A DNA stretch of 42,269 bases from Brevibacillus reuszeri (GTDB lineage: Bacteria; Bacillota; Bacilli; Brevibacillales; Brevibacillaceae): the NCBI RefSeq assembly GCF_001187725.1, contig NZ_LGIQ01000008.1, positions 1 to 42,269 on the forward strand, in the 5' to 3' direction. Position 1 is the first letter of the stretch; each line of letters starts with the position of its first letter. Positions 17,017 through 25,043 of the stretch are shown here, piece by piece. The notes beneath the pieces were generated by a model. The model was not told where the DNA came from and made no database searches. It saw nothing but the letters and a program-made list of their open reading frames with translations. The position numbers and the translations under genes were made by a program.

Positions 17017-17568
17017 TTGCTCGTTGGGGCGTTTGTGGTGGATGCTGATATTGCCATGCAAAAGAAAGCTGAGGTAAAGATGCTGCTAGAGCTGGCGAAC
17101 CATCATGCTAGCTTTGCTGTCGATCCTATTCTGAAAACAGAAGGGGTAATTGACCTGATCGAAGCCGATGCCATGCAACGCTTTGACAGGCGTATGAAAG
17201 AAAATGGCGGTTATGTGCGTGAGCAGGAGACGTTCATGCCAGCAGCTAATAGTGTGACAACAGATCCAATCTCCTTTACCCGCTACTACGTAGATTTTCG
17301 CTCGTGGGAGCGCGATCTGCAATTACGCTATCAATACAACGGAGAAAAGTTTGTCATAGAGCAAGCAACACCGGGGGGACTGCGTCCAAAAGGGGGGCGT
17401 TTGCAGATCACGGTAGTAACCGAGCAGGGCGAAGAGCTGCGTCTCGCACCCAAAACAATGGTTGGTCCATCCCATGTAGTCGTTGCCTATGTAGACGAGC
17501 GCCCTTTTCTTCCAATGCTTCCCGCCCACTCTTTTCCTGTCGTTTCTGTTGAAGAAGTGAAAGATTAG
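17017..17568 (+). CDS. TadE/TadG-like protein with uncertain start, last gene of locus 2
   Basis: At least 183 aa from the first canonical start, TTG 17017, but the real N-terminus is probably upstream. A perfect AGGAGG (16961-16966) is followed eight bases later by ACG 16975 in this frame, and the 14 codons between 16975 and 17017 encode GINVLSISVILFF, which completes the membrane helix LLVGAFVV. From TTG the helix would be cut to about 8 residues. An in-frame TAG at 16960 limits the search. The rest is a soluble, pilin-like domain (LQITVVTEQGEELRLAP). It ends the operon. Confidence 0.65.
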   Translation: MLVGAFVVDADIAMQKKAEVKMLLELANHHASFAVDPILKTEGVIDLIEADAMQRFDRRMKENGGYVREQETFMPAANSVTTDPISFTRYYVDFRSWERDLQLRYQYNGEKFVIEQATPGGLRPKGGRLQITVVTEQGEELRLAPKTMVGPSHVVVAYVDERPFLPMLPAHSFPVVSVEEVKD

Positions 17569-17577
17569 TCAGACTTA

Positions 17578-17607
17578 TTTACAAATTATGAATTTGTCTG
17601 TTACTAT
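17578..17607 (+). promoter_or_regulatory. Promoter of the DUF3870 gene
   Basis: TTTACA (17578-17583) and TACTAT (17602-17607) are separated by 18 bases, a good SigA match. Transcription would begin near 17614, giving a leader of about 90 bases before the TTG start of the DUF3870 gene. Confidence 0.65.
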
Positions 17608-17617
17608 GTAAGAAAGT

Positions 17618-17683
17618 GCTTACCCAGCCTGCGATTGTGAGGAAGTCGCTCTCCGAACGTCCCGCATGGCCGGTCTTTTAAGC
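17618..17683 (+). promoter_or_regulatory. Foldable 5' leader, possible RNA regulatory element
   Basis: Nested complementary arms are visible: GCTTA 17618-17622 with TAAGC 17679-17683; CC-GCC-GCG (17624-17633) with CGC-GGC-GG (17663-17673), with one mismatch and a small internal loop. The central loop contains ggaa, agtcgctctcc and gaacg. The stem covers most of the leader between promoter and gene. I do not recognise the fold as a known riboswitch. An uncharacterised aptamer or RNA-stability element is possible, but covariation has not been tested. Confidence 0.45.
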
Positions 17684-17706
17684 ATAGTAAAAGTGGGGTT
17701 TTAGAT

Positions 17707-18048
17707 TTGTTTGATAAAGAGACCATTTATATTGTTGGCGATGCTCAATCTTCCTCCAACAATCCGATTACGCAGCAATTCAGTGCGTTTTTTATCGGGT
17801 TGGTTGTCGATACTTCCAACGACAAAATTGTAGAGGCTGCTTGCTCTGCGACTGTCCAGCTGACGTCAGATTTTGCCCGATCGATCTTTATTGGTCACTC
17901 CATCTACGCGTCTGATGCGATAGGGGAAGAGATTCGCTTACGGTATTTTGGGTCTTCGCAAAAAACATTGATTGCAGCGTTTAAGGATGCACAAAAGAAG
18001 TACAAACAGGCCATAACCGCGAGAAGTAAAGCAGAAATCACAAAATAA
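17707..18048 (+). CDS. DUF3870 domain-containing protein
   Basis: A 113-aa protein matching DUF3870 by its conserved blocks: ETIYIVGDAQSSSNNPIT, FSAFFIGLVVDTSNDKIV, LTSDFARSIFIGHSIY, IRLRYFGSSQKTLIAAFKDA. The family is found in Firmicutes and has no known function. The gene starts with TTG behind a weak gtgggg site. It stands alone, with a promoter upstream and a terminator downstream, so it is its own transcription unit between the pilus locus and the dpp operon. Confidence 0.9.
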   Translation: MFDKETIYIVGDAQSSSNNPITQQFSAFFIGLVVDTSNDKIVEAACSATVQLTSDFARSIFIGHSIYASDAIGEEIRLRYFGSSQKTLIAAFKDAQKKYKQAITARSKAEITK

Positions 18049-18100
18049 CCAACTCCATAGGCTGCTTTATTTATCCGTATGCACGGCATACACGTAAGTA

Positions 18101-18146
18101 AAACCCAGCAAGTGCCCGCTATAACGAGCATTTGCTGGGTTTTTTG
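18101..18146 (+). terminator. Rho-independent terminator after the DUF3870 gene
   Basis: Arms aaacccagcaa and ttgctgggttt pair with a few further pairs (tgc/gca) around a loop, and a run of T follows at 18139-18146. It separates the DUF3870 gene from the dpp operon, which starts within 40 bases. Confidence 0.85.
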
Positions 18147-18182
18147 GATTAACCGGATTTTGTATGTAAAGGAGGAGAGTCC

Positions 18183-19121
18183 TTGCTATCTTTTGTCTTC
18201 CGCAGATTTATCTCCATGATCGTTACGTTGTGGCTCATCATTACACTCACGTTTTTCCTGATGCACGCAGTACCGGGTTCTCCTTTTGAAAGAGAAGGGA
18301 AAGCACTCAATGCCTCTGTAGAGCAAAACCTCAATGCATATTTCAACCTGGATAAGCCCTTGATGGTCCAGTACGGACTCTATCTGCAAAAGCTGGTGCA
18401 GTTTGACTTGGGTCCATCCACTGCCAACAGCGCGGACACTGTGAACAAGATGATTGCCCGCGGATTCCCCGTATCGTTTCAGCTTGGTGTCATAGCCGTC
18501 CTGTTTGCCATCTTCTCTGGTATTGGACTCGGCGTCGTTGCGGCACTGAGGCATAACCGTCTGATTGACTACGTAGCCATGGTTATCGCCGTAATCGGTA
18601 TCTCTATACCTAGCTTTGTGATTGCTCCCTTGCTTATCAAATACTTGGCAGTGGAATGGAAGCTGCTGCCGACCGCGACCTGGGGTACCTGGCAGCACGT
18701 CATTATGCCGGCTCTGGCATTGGGATTTGGTCCAATCGCCATTATTGCTCGCCTGACGCGCACCAACATGCTGGAGGTATTGACTCAGGAGTATATCGAG
18801 ACCGCTCGCGCGAAAGGGCTTTCACCAGCGACGATTATTTTGAAGCACGCCTTGCGCAATGCGATTTTGCCTGTAGTCACGCTGCTTGGCGCTTTGATCG
18901 CCAACGTTTTGACTGGTAGCTTTGTGATCGAGAAAATCTTTGCGATTCCCGGAATGGGCAAGTATTTCGTAGCTGGCATTATTAACCGCGACTACTCCGT
19001 GATTATGGGAACGACCGTTTTCTATAGTGCCCTCTTGATTTTCATGATGTTTGTCGTCGATGTGTTATACGGCATCATCGATCCGCGAATCAAGCTACAC
19101 CGAAAGGAGAGCGAAGGATGA
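18183..19121 (+). CDS. dppB: Dipeptide/oligopeptide ABC transporter permease DppB
   Basis: A 312-aa permease of the OppB/DppB family. It opens with LSFVFRRFISMIVTLWLIIT and has about six membrane helices. The EAA loop that contacts the ATPases reads EYIETARAKGLSPATIILKH, and the C-terminus has the IIDPRIK motif typical of the family. TTG start behind aaaggaggagag, a very strong site. It overlaps dppC by 4 bases. As first gene of the operon it belongs to the importer of cell-wall peptides together with dppC, dppD, dppE and the ykfD-like ATPase. Confidence 0.93.
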   Translation: MLSFVFRRFISMIVTLWLIITLTFFLMHAVPGSPFEREGKALNASVEQNLNAYFNLDKPLMVQYGLYLQKLVQFDLGPSTANSADTVNKMIARGFPVSFQLGVIAVLFAIFSGIGLGVVAALRHNRLIDYVAMVIAVIGISIPSFVIAPLLIKYLAVEWKLLPTATWGTWQHVIMPALALGFGPIAIIARLTRTNMLEVLTQEYIETARAKGLSPATIILKHALRNAILPVVTLLGALIANVLTGSFVIEKIFAIPGMGKYFVAGIINRDYSVIMGTTVFYSALLIFMMFVVDVLYGIIDPRIKLHRKESEG

Positions 19122-20035
19122 TCGTTTCTGACGACTTGTTTATCCCAATGCGCAAAGACAACCTTAATTCGGAAGCGATTGTGCGACCTCAACTTACGTT
19201 TTGGCAGGAAGCCTGGCTCCGTTTGCGAGGAAACAAGCTGGCCCTGATGGGATTGGTCATTATTATCGTGCTGGGTGTCATGTCGACGATTGGACCCATG
19301 ATATCCGGTCATGAATACTCCAAACAGTCGATTATCTCCAAAAATCAGGCACCTACTGAAAAAAACTGGTTTGGTACCGACGAATTTGGTCGAGATGTCT
19401 TTACCCGTGTCTGGTACGGGGCACGTATTTCGTTGTTTGTCGGCTTTATGGCAGCGCTGATCGACTTTTTCATCGGTGTTCTGTATGGCGGTATTGCCGG
19501 CTATGTGGGCGGGCGAGTCGATAACATCATGATGCGCTTCGTCGACATTCTGTACGGACTTCCTTATTTGCTCGTCGTCATTTTGCTCATGGTTGTTATG
19601 GGGCCAGGGCTGGGAACGATTATCGTCGCCTTGAGTGCTACCGGCTGGATTGGGATGGCTCGTACCGTGCGCGGTCAAGTCTTGCAAATGAAAAGCTCCG
19701 AATACGTGCTGGCTGCTAAAACGATGGGAGCAAAGCCGTTCTACATCATTCGCAAGCATCTGCTTCCAAACACAATCGGTATCATCATCGTGTACGTGAC
19801 CTTGTCCGTACCGTCCGCGATCTTCTCGGAGGCGTTTCTGAGCTTCCTCGGTCTGGGCGTCCAAGCGCCTATGGCCAGCTGGGGTGTAATGGCGAATGAT
19901 GGACTACCGACCATTTTATCTGGTCATTGGTGGAGACTCTTTTTCCCGGCCTTCTTCATTTCCTTGACGATGCTAGCGTTTAACGTGCTCGGTGATGGCT
20001 TGCGCGATGCATTCGATCCGAAGGCAAGGAGGTAA
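19118..20035 (+). CDS. dppC: Dipeptide/oligopeptide ABC transporter permease DppC
   Basis: A 305-aa permease of the OppC/DppC family. The N-terminal cytoplasmic stretch with FWQEAWLRLRGNKLALMGL, the periplasm-facing FGTDEFGRDVFTRVWYGAR and the EAA loop EYVLAAKTMGAKPFYIIRKH are diagnostic. It ends in NVLGDGLRDAFDPKARR. It forms a heterodimer with DppB. The start overlaps dppB by 4 bases, and the stop is five bases before dppD. Confidence 0.94.
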   Translation: MIVSDDLFIPMRKDNLNSEAIVRPQLTFWQEAWLRLRGNKLALMGLVIIIVLGVMSTIGPMISGHEYSKQSIISKNQAPTEKNWFGTDEFGRDVFTRVWYGARISLFVGFMAALIDFFIGVLYGGIAGYVGGRVDNIMMRFVDILYGLPYLLVVILLMVVMGPGLGTIIVALSATGWIGMARTVRGQVLQMKSSEYVLAAKTMGAKPFYIIRKHLLPNTIGIIIVYVTLSVPSAIFSEAFLSFLGLGVQAPMASWGVMANDGLPTILSGHWWRLFFPAFFISLTMLAFNVLGDGLRDAFDPKARR

Positions 20036-20040
20036 GCGAC

Positions 20041-21066
20041 ATGAATCAAACAGAAAAATTGCTGGAAGTAAGCGGACTGCGTGTCGTCTTTAAAACACAT
20101 GGCGGTGAAGTAAATGCGGTTCGAGATGTGAGCTTTAGCTTGAACAAAGGCGAGACGCTGGCGATAGTTGGTGAGTCCGGCTGTGGTAAAAGCGTTACTG
20201 CTCGCAGCGTGATGCGTTTGATTCCGGAGCATATCGGAAAAATTGCCGGTGGCAGCATCATGTTCAAGGGACAGGACCTTGCGAAGCTGCCCGAAAAGGA
20301 AATGCGTGAGCTGCGCGGCAGAGAAATCTCCATGATCTTTCAGGATGCAATGACCTCGCTCAATCCGACGCTCTCGATTGGTGAACAGATTATGGAAGGA
20401 ATTATCCGCCATCAAAAGGTCGCCAAAAGTGAAGCGCGCAGGCAGGCTATCGAAATTCTGCACTTGGTTGGGATCGCCAATCCGGAGAGCCGTCTCAAGC
20501 AATATTTGCATCAATTTAGCGGCGGGATGCGCCAGCGTATTATGATTGCGATCGCGCTCGTCTGTAAACCATCCATCCTGATTGCGGATGAACCAACGAC
20601 TGCTCTGGATGTAACGATTCAGGCGCAAATTATTGACCTGTTTAAAAGCATTCAGCAAAAGACAGGCGTTTCGATCATCATCATTACGCATGATTTGGGT
20701 GTCGTTGCCAAGATTGCCGATCGGGTAAACGTCATGTACGCCGGGAAGGTAGTAGAGTCTGGTCCGGTACGCGACATTTTCTACAATCCGCAGCATCCAT
20801 ATACAAAGGGCTTGCTTGCTTCCATGCCGCGACTCGATGCTGATCGCGAAATCCCGCTCAGCCCGATTCCCGGGACTCCTCCCGATCTGTTTGCTCCGCC
20901 AATCGGTTGCGCCTTTGCTGCTCGTTGTGATTACGCGCTGGAGGTATGTCGCAATTACCAGCCTGCGGAATCACATCTGCACAGCAAGCACTCTGTCTCT
21001 TGTTGGCTACAAGATCCAAGGGCCAAAAAGATGCTGGCTGCGATGCAGGCACCGACAGGCACGTAG
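20041..21066 (+). CDS. dppD: Dipeptide/oligopeptide ABC transporter ATPase DppD
   Basis: A 341-aa ATPase of the DppD/OppD type. Walker A GESGCGKS, signature [14 protein letters not shown], and Walker [13 protein letters not shown] are intact. The family's C-terminal oligopeptide domain carries four cysteines ([15 protein letters not shown], then SCW), a pattern that binds an iron-sulfur cluster in some DppD proteins. It pairs with the ykfD-like ATPase at 25044 to energise DppB/DppC. The 130-base gap before dppE is the first spacing in the operon. Confidence 0.95.
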   Translation: MNQTEKLLEVSGLRVVFKTHGGEVNAVRDVSFSLNKGETLAIVGESGCGKSVTARSVMRLIPEHIGKIAGGSIMFKGQDLAKLPEKEMRELRGREISMIFQDAMTSLNPTLSIGEQIMEGIIRHQKVAKSEARRQAIEILHLVGIANPESRLKQYLHQFSGGMRQRIMIAIALVCKPSILIADEPTTALDVTIQAQIIDLFKSIQQKTGVSIIIITHDLGVVAKIADRVNVMYAGKVVESGPVRDIFYNPQHPYTKGLLASMPRLDADREIPLSPIPGTPPDLFAPPIGCAFAARCDYALEVCRNYQPAESHLHSKHSVSCWLQDPRAKKMLAAMQAPTGT

Positions 21067-21196
21067 CTCGGTGTCTTTCAGGAAAAATCTCTGACTGACT
21101 CATGGTTTAGCTGCTTTTTGATCGAGTAAAAGAGGTTGTCGTCCAACGGCGCTATCCTTTTACGATATAAATAAAAAGTATAAGGGGGAAGAAACA

Positions 21197-22858
21197 GTGA
21201 AAAAATTATCAACCGTCCTGCTCTCTGCTTCACTTGCTGTTTCCATGCTTGTAGCTGGCTGTTCATCGGGCCAACCGGCAGCGAATAATGAGTCGGCACC
21301 ACCAGCAGCCAATAATCAGCCGAATACTACGGCACCAGGGGATCAAGCAGCGAAGCTCCTGCTCCTGAACAACATCAAGGAGCCTACTTCTCTCGATCCG
21401 CCGATTGGTTTTGATGAACCGTCCTACAACATCCTGAACAACCTGATGGAAGGCTTGACTCGTCTGGATGAGAATCAAAAGATTCAACCAGCAGCAGCTA
21501 GTGAATGGAAAGTATCCGAGGATGGCAAAACATATACCTTCACCCTGCGCGACAGCAAATGGAGCAATGGTGATCCTGTAACTGCTCATGACTTTGAATA
21601 CGCATGGAAGCGTATGCTCGATCCAGCTCTGGCATCTCCAGCATCCTTCCTCGCCTATATCATTGAAGGTGCAGAAGCCTACAACAGCGGCAAAGGTAAA
21701 GTAGAAGATGTAAAAGTAAAAGCGTTGGACGACAAAACGCTGGAAGTAGTACTGGCGCAGCCTGCGTCCTGGACACTCCTCTTGGCATCCAACCCGGCTT
21801 TCTTCCCTGTAAATAAAGCGACAGGCGAAAAAGATCCGAAGTGGGCTGCTGAAGCCGCTACATTCGTCGGTAATGGACCATTCAAGCTGACTGAATGGAC
21901 GCATGACAGCGAATTGAAAATGATGAAAAACGAGAACTACTGGGATGCGGCAAACGTAACACTGGCCGGTGCCGTTTGGAAAATGATCGATGACGAGAAT
22001 ACCGAGTATCAAATGTTTACAAACGAAGAGCTGCACAGAACAACAACTGTTCCAGCGGATATGGCTGACCAGCTGTTCAAAGAAGGCAAGGTTTACGTAA
22101 AAGATGGAGCAGGTACAGAATTCTACCGCTTCAATGTAACCAAGGAGCCATTTGACAACGCCAATATCCGTAAAGCGTTCAGCATGGCGATCGACCGTCA
22201 AACCTTGGTTGACCTCGTTCTGATGCGCCAGCAAAAGCCAGGAACAGCCTTCGTATCCTTTGGCTTGCCAGATGCAAACGGTTCGGGCGACTTCCGTCAA
22301 GTAGGCGGCGAGTTGGTGAAGTTCGATGCAGCAGAAGCGAAAAAGCTGCTGGAGCAAGGTATGAAAGAAAAAGGCTACACACAACTTCCTGAGGTTACGC
22401 TCACGTACCGCAGCGGAACAGCTAACGAGAAAACAGCGCAAGCGGCACAAGAAATGTGGAAGCAAACTCTCGGCGTAGATGTGAAGCTGCAAAAAGTAGA
22501 AGGAAAAGTACTGACCGATATGCAAAAGCAATTGCAGTACCAAATTGCACGTTCTTCCTGGTTGCCTGACTTCGGAGATGCGATCAACTTCCTCGACATT
22601 TTCCAATCGAAGAGTGGTAGCAACCGTACGGGCTGGAAAAACGCGGAATACGACAAGCTGATCGAAGGGGCTTACAAAGAGCCAGATGATGCAAAACGTA
22701 TGCAAATGCTGCATGACGCAGAGAAAGTTTTGGTGAACGATGCTCCAATCGCACCACTGTACTTCTATAACACGTCTCTTCTCTCCAGCGACAAGGTGAG
22801 TGGAATTGTCAGCTCTTCCCTCAGCTACACGGACTTGAGAAAAGCCGTTGTGAAGTAA
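21197..22858 (+). CDS. dppE: Peptide-binding lipoprotein DppE/OppA family
   Basis: A 553-aa extracellular solute-binding protein (family 5). The lipobox LVAGC gives lipid attachment at Cys22. After a Ala/Asn/Pro-rich linker (about 25-50) comes the binding domain with TSLDPPIGFDEPSYNILNNL, WSNGDPVTAHDFEYAWKRML, and a late MLHDAEKVLVNDAPIAPLYF. The start is GTG behind aagggggaag. In B. subtilis DppE binds dipeptides and murein tripeptides. The neighbouring ykf genes support the murein tripeptide role here. A terminator follows. Confidence 0.95.
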   Translation: MKKLSTVLLSASLAVSMLVAGCSSGQPAANNESAPPAANNQPNTTAPGDQAAKLLLLNNIKEPTSLDPPIGFDEPSYNILNNLMEGLTRLDENQKIQPAAASEWKVSEDGKTYTFTLRDSKWSNGDPVTAHDFEYAWKRMLDPALASPASFLAYIIEGAEAYNSGKGKVEDVKVKALDDKTLEVVLAQPASWTLLLASNPAFFPVNKATGEKDPKWAAEAATFVGNGPFKLTEWTHDSELKMMKNENYWDAANVTLAGAVWKMIDDENTEYQMFTNEELHRTTTVPADMADQLFKEGKVYVKDGAGTEFYRFNVTKEPFDNANIRKAFSMAIDRQTLVDLVLMRQQKPGTAFVSFGLPDANGSGDFRQVGGELVKFDAAEAKKLLEQGMKEKGYTQLPEVTLTYRSGTANEKTAQAAQEMWKQTLGVDVKLQKVEGKVLTDMQKQLQYQIARSSWLPDFGDAINFLDIFQSKSGSNRTGWKNAEYDKLIEGAYKEPDDAKRMQMLHDAEKVLVNDAPIAPLYFYNTSLLSSDKVSGIVSSSLSYTDLRKAVVK

Positions 22859-22870
22859 TAACAGCTTTGC

Positions 22871-22916
22871 GGGAGAAGTCATTTCAGGCGGATGGAATGA
22901 CTCTCCCCCCTTTTTT
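22871..22916 (+). terminator. Terminator after dppE
   Basis: gggaga-agtcatt (22871-22883) pairs with aatgactctccc (22896-22907) with one bulge, followed by cccc and T6. It probably reduces rather than abolishes reading into ykfB, since a promoter follows directly. Confidence 0.75.
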
Positions 22917-22942
22917 GCTGATTGTTTTAATAGTGCTATAAT
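22915..22942 (+). promoter_or_regulatory. Promoter of the ykfBCD-like genes
   Basis: TTGCTG (22915-22920) and a perfect TATAAT (22937-22942) are separated by 16 bases, starting inside the T-run of the preceding terminator. The -10 is strong and the -35 moderate. It could let the enzyme genes be expressed apart from the transporter. Confidence 0.6.
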
Positions 22943-23002
22943 TTAGTATGTCATTACAGAAAAATAGAGATAGAAAGAATGCTAGAGAAGATGGAGGAAA
23001 AC

Positions 23003-24097
23003 ATGATTATTCAAGCCATCGAGGTAAAACGGATATCTGTTCCGTTGAAAAAACCTTTTAAAACTGCATTGCGTACGGTGCACAGTCTGGAGTCTGTTTT
23101 GGTCAAAATCACATGTGACAATGGCATGGTAGGCTGGGGCGAGGCTTCTGCTACCGTCGTCATTACAGGTGATAGCATCGAAAGCATCGAATCTGCCATC
23201 CTCAATACGATGAAGCCACAACTCATCGGCCTGAATCTGATTGCCTATGAGCAAGTATTCCAAACCTTACATCAGTCTATGGTGGGCAATACAAGCGCAA
23301 AAGCTGCTGTAGACATTGCTCTCTATGACCTCATTTCGCAGCGTGCCGGAATGCCTTTGTACCAATTCCTCGGAGGTTATCGCGACAAGCTGGAAACCGA
23401 TTATACGGTAAGCGTGAACTCCCCGAAGGAAATGGGTGAGGACGCAGCGGCGTACTTGAAAGAGGGCTTTCATGTTCTGAAGATCAAGGTCGGTAAAGAC
23501 AATATTGAGGACGATATTTTGCGCATCCAGGAAATTCGTAAGTCTGTGGGCAATCAGGTGAAGATTCGTCTTGATGCCAACCAGGGATGGAATGTAAAAG
23601 AAGCGGTTCAGTCCATTCGCAAAATGGAGGACATGGGTCTTGGCATCGAGCTGATTGAACAGCCTGTAAAAGCGCATGATCTGGAGGGCTTGAAGCGGGT
23701 AACGGATTCAGTCGATACGCCGATCATGGCTGACGAGAGTGTATTTTCGCCGGCTCAGGCGTTGCAGGTTCTCCAAAACCGGGCGGCTGACATGATTAAC
23801 ATCAAGCTGATGAAAGCAGGCGGCATTTTCAAAGCTCAATTGATCAACCAAATGGCTGAAGAGCACGGTATTCCATGCATGGTTGGCAGCATGATCGAAT
23901 CACGCCTGGCAGTATCGGCAGCGGCACATTTTGCGGCTAGTAAGAAAAACATCACTCGCTTTGACTTCGATGCGCCATTGATGCTTCTGCACGACGGAAT
24001 CGACGGCGGCGTAACCTACGAGGGACGCTTGATGAAGATGCAGAAGGAGCCAGGTCTTGGCTTGCGCTCTGTTAGCTTATGGGAGGGAGGAAAATAA
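23003..24097 (+). CDS. ykfB: L-Ala-D/L-Glu epimerase (YkfB, enolase superfamily)
   Basis: A 364-aa member of the enolase superfamily that interconverts L-Ala-D-Glu and L-Ala-L-Glu, a step in recycling murein peptides. Key residues are in place: Lys160 and Lys162 in LKIKVGK, metal ligands Asp191 (RLDANQGW), Glu219 (LIEQPV) and Asp244 (MADES), and Lys268 (NIKLMKAGG). These are the positions I recall for the characterised B. subtilis enzyme, and this supports ATG 23003 as start, which also has ggaggaaaac before it. An in-frame ATG at 22979 is rejected. It is the first gene after the internal promoter. Confidence 0.95.
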   Translation: MIIQAIEVKRISVPLKKPFKTALRTVHSLESVLVKITCDNGMVGWGEASATVVITGDSIESIESAILNTMKPQLIGLNLIAYEQVFQTLHQSMVGNTSAKAAVDIALYDLISQRAGMPLYQFLGGYRDKLETDYTVSVNSPKEMGEDAAAYLKEGFHVLKIKVGKDNIEDDILRIQEIRKSVGNQVKIRLDANQGWNVKEAVQSIRKMEDMGLGIELIEQPVKAHDLEGLKRVTDSVDTPIMADESVFSPAQALQVLQNRAADMINIKLMKAGGIFKAQLINQMAEEHGIPCMVGSMIESRLAVSAAAHFAASKKNITRFDFDAPLMLLHDGIDGGVTYEGRLMKMQKEPGLGLRSVSLWEGGK

Positions 24098-24099
24098 AT

Positions 24100-25017
24100 A
24101 TGAAAACAGCGATCGTTTCTGTCTCGGTAGCGACTGTTTGGACCAAACCGGAATCTCCGCGTGACATCGACCAGTTAGCTCTGGGTACACCAGTATATGC
24201 TCGCAGCTGGCTTGCTTCACTCACGATTGATGAAAAGCTTGGATTCTACGACAACAATGCGATTCAGACACAGGCGCTGTACGGAACACGAGTAGAGGTG
24301 GGCGAGGAGCAGGGCGAGTGGTCCCATGTGCTGATTCCTGACCAGACCTGCAACAAAAATGAAAAAGGCTATCCAGGCTGGATTCCATCTCATCAGCTCT
24401 CTCCGTGGACCCCTGCCTTTGACGTAAGCGAGGGTCAAAAGCAGGCGCTGGTGACTGCGGCATTTACTCATTTACACAATACCGACAAAGAGCCAGGAAT
24501 GGAGCTTGCCTTTTTGACCAGACTGCCTCTAATAGAAGAAACAGAGGGCTGGGTAACAGTAGCGACACCAGACGGCACAGCGCTCCTGCGAAAAGAAGAC
24601 GTACGGATCGTAAATGCCAATGAGCCAGTGGAGCTGACCGGAAATCGCGGAGAAATGATTGTAGAAACGGGTAAACGATTCCTTAACCTGCACTACCTAT
24701 GGGGTGGCATGTCCTCCTATGGATATGACTGCTCAGGCTTTGCCTACAACATGCACCGTTCCGTAGGGATTCAAATCCCGCGCGATGCCTCTGATCAGGC
24801 GAGAGCGGGTCAATTGGTAGAAAAAGAAGATTTGCTCCCTGGCGATCTGCTCTTTTTCGCTTACGAAGAAGGAAAAGGAAGAGTCCATCACGTGGGCATC
24901 TATATGGGAAATGGGGAAATGATTCATTCGCCAGACTCCCGTAGTGCCATCGAAATCGTCAAGCTGGATGGCTACAAGCTGGAAAAGGAACATTCTGTCT
25001 CCAGACGATACTGGTAA
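24100..25017 (+). CDS. ykfC: NlpC/P60 gamma-D-glutamyl-L-diamino acid endopeptidase (YkfC)
   Basis: A 305-aa peptidase: two SH3-like domains (about 1-170) then an NlpC/P60 domain. The catalytic Cys211 lies in SYGYDCSGFAYNMHR and the His in RVHHVGIYMGNGEMIHSP (near 264). The YkfC family cuts L-Ala-gamma-D-Glu-mDAP between Glu and the diamino acid, producing the dipeptide that YkfB then epimerises. No signal peptide is visible, which fits a cytoplasmic recycling enzyme. Start ATG 24100 follows gggaggaaaataaat, two bases after the ykfB stop. Confidence 0.94.
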   Translation: MKTAIVSVSVATVWTKPESPRDIDQLALGTPVYARSWLASLTIDEKLGFYDNNAIQTQALYGTRVEVGEEQGEWSHVLIPDQTCNKNEKGYPGWIPSHQLSPWTPAFDVSEGQKQALVTAAFTHLHNTDKEPGMELAFLTRLPLIEETEGWVTVATPDGTALLRKEDVRIVNANEPVELTGNRGEMIVETGKRFLNLHYLWGGMSSYGYDCSGFAYNMHRSVGIQIPRDASDQARAGQLVEKEDLLPGDLLFFAYEEGKGRVHHVGIYMGNGEMIHSPDSRSAIEIVKLDGYKLEKEHSVSRRYW

Positions 25018-25043
25018 ATGGATAATGGGGGAGGAATGGCCAG

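Noticed and set aside
19022..20796. Long minus-strand frames over dppC and dppD (280 and 290 aa)
   Set aside because: Antisense to well-defined ABC genes; composition is low-complexity His/Asn/Gln-rich with no family motif.
21067..21196. Promoter before dppE
   Set aside because: TTGTCG and A/T-rich stretches occur, but no pair with proper 16-18 base spacing could be supported.
21263..22882. 539-aa open frame on the minus strand
   Set aside because: It is antisense to the dppE gene, whose lipobox and binding-protein motifs are clear. The minus frame lacks recognisable domains and is a by-product of codon use.
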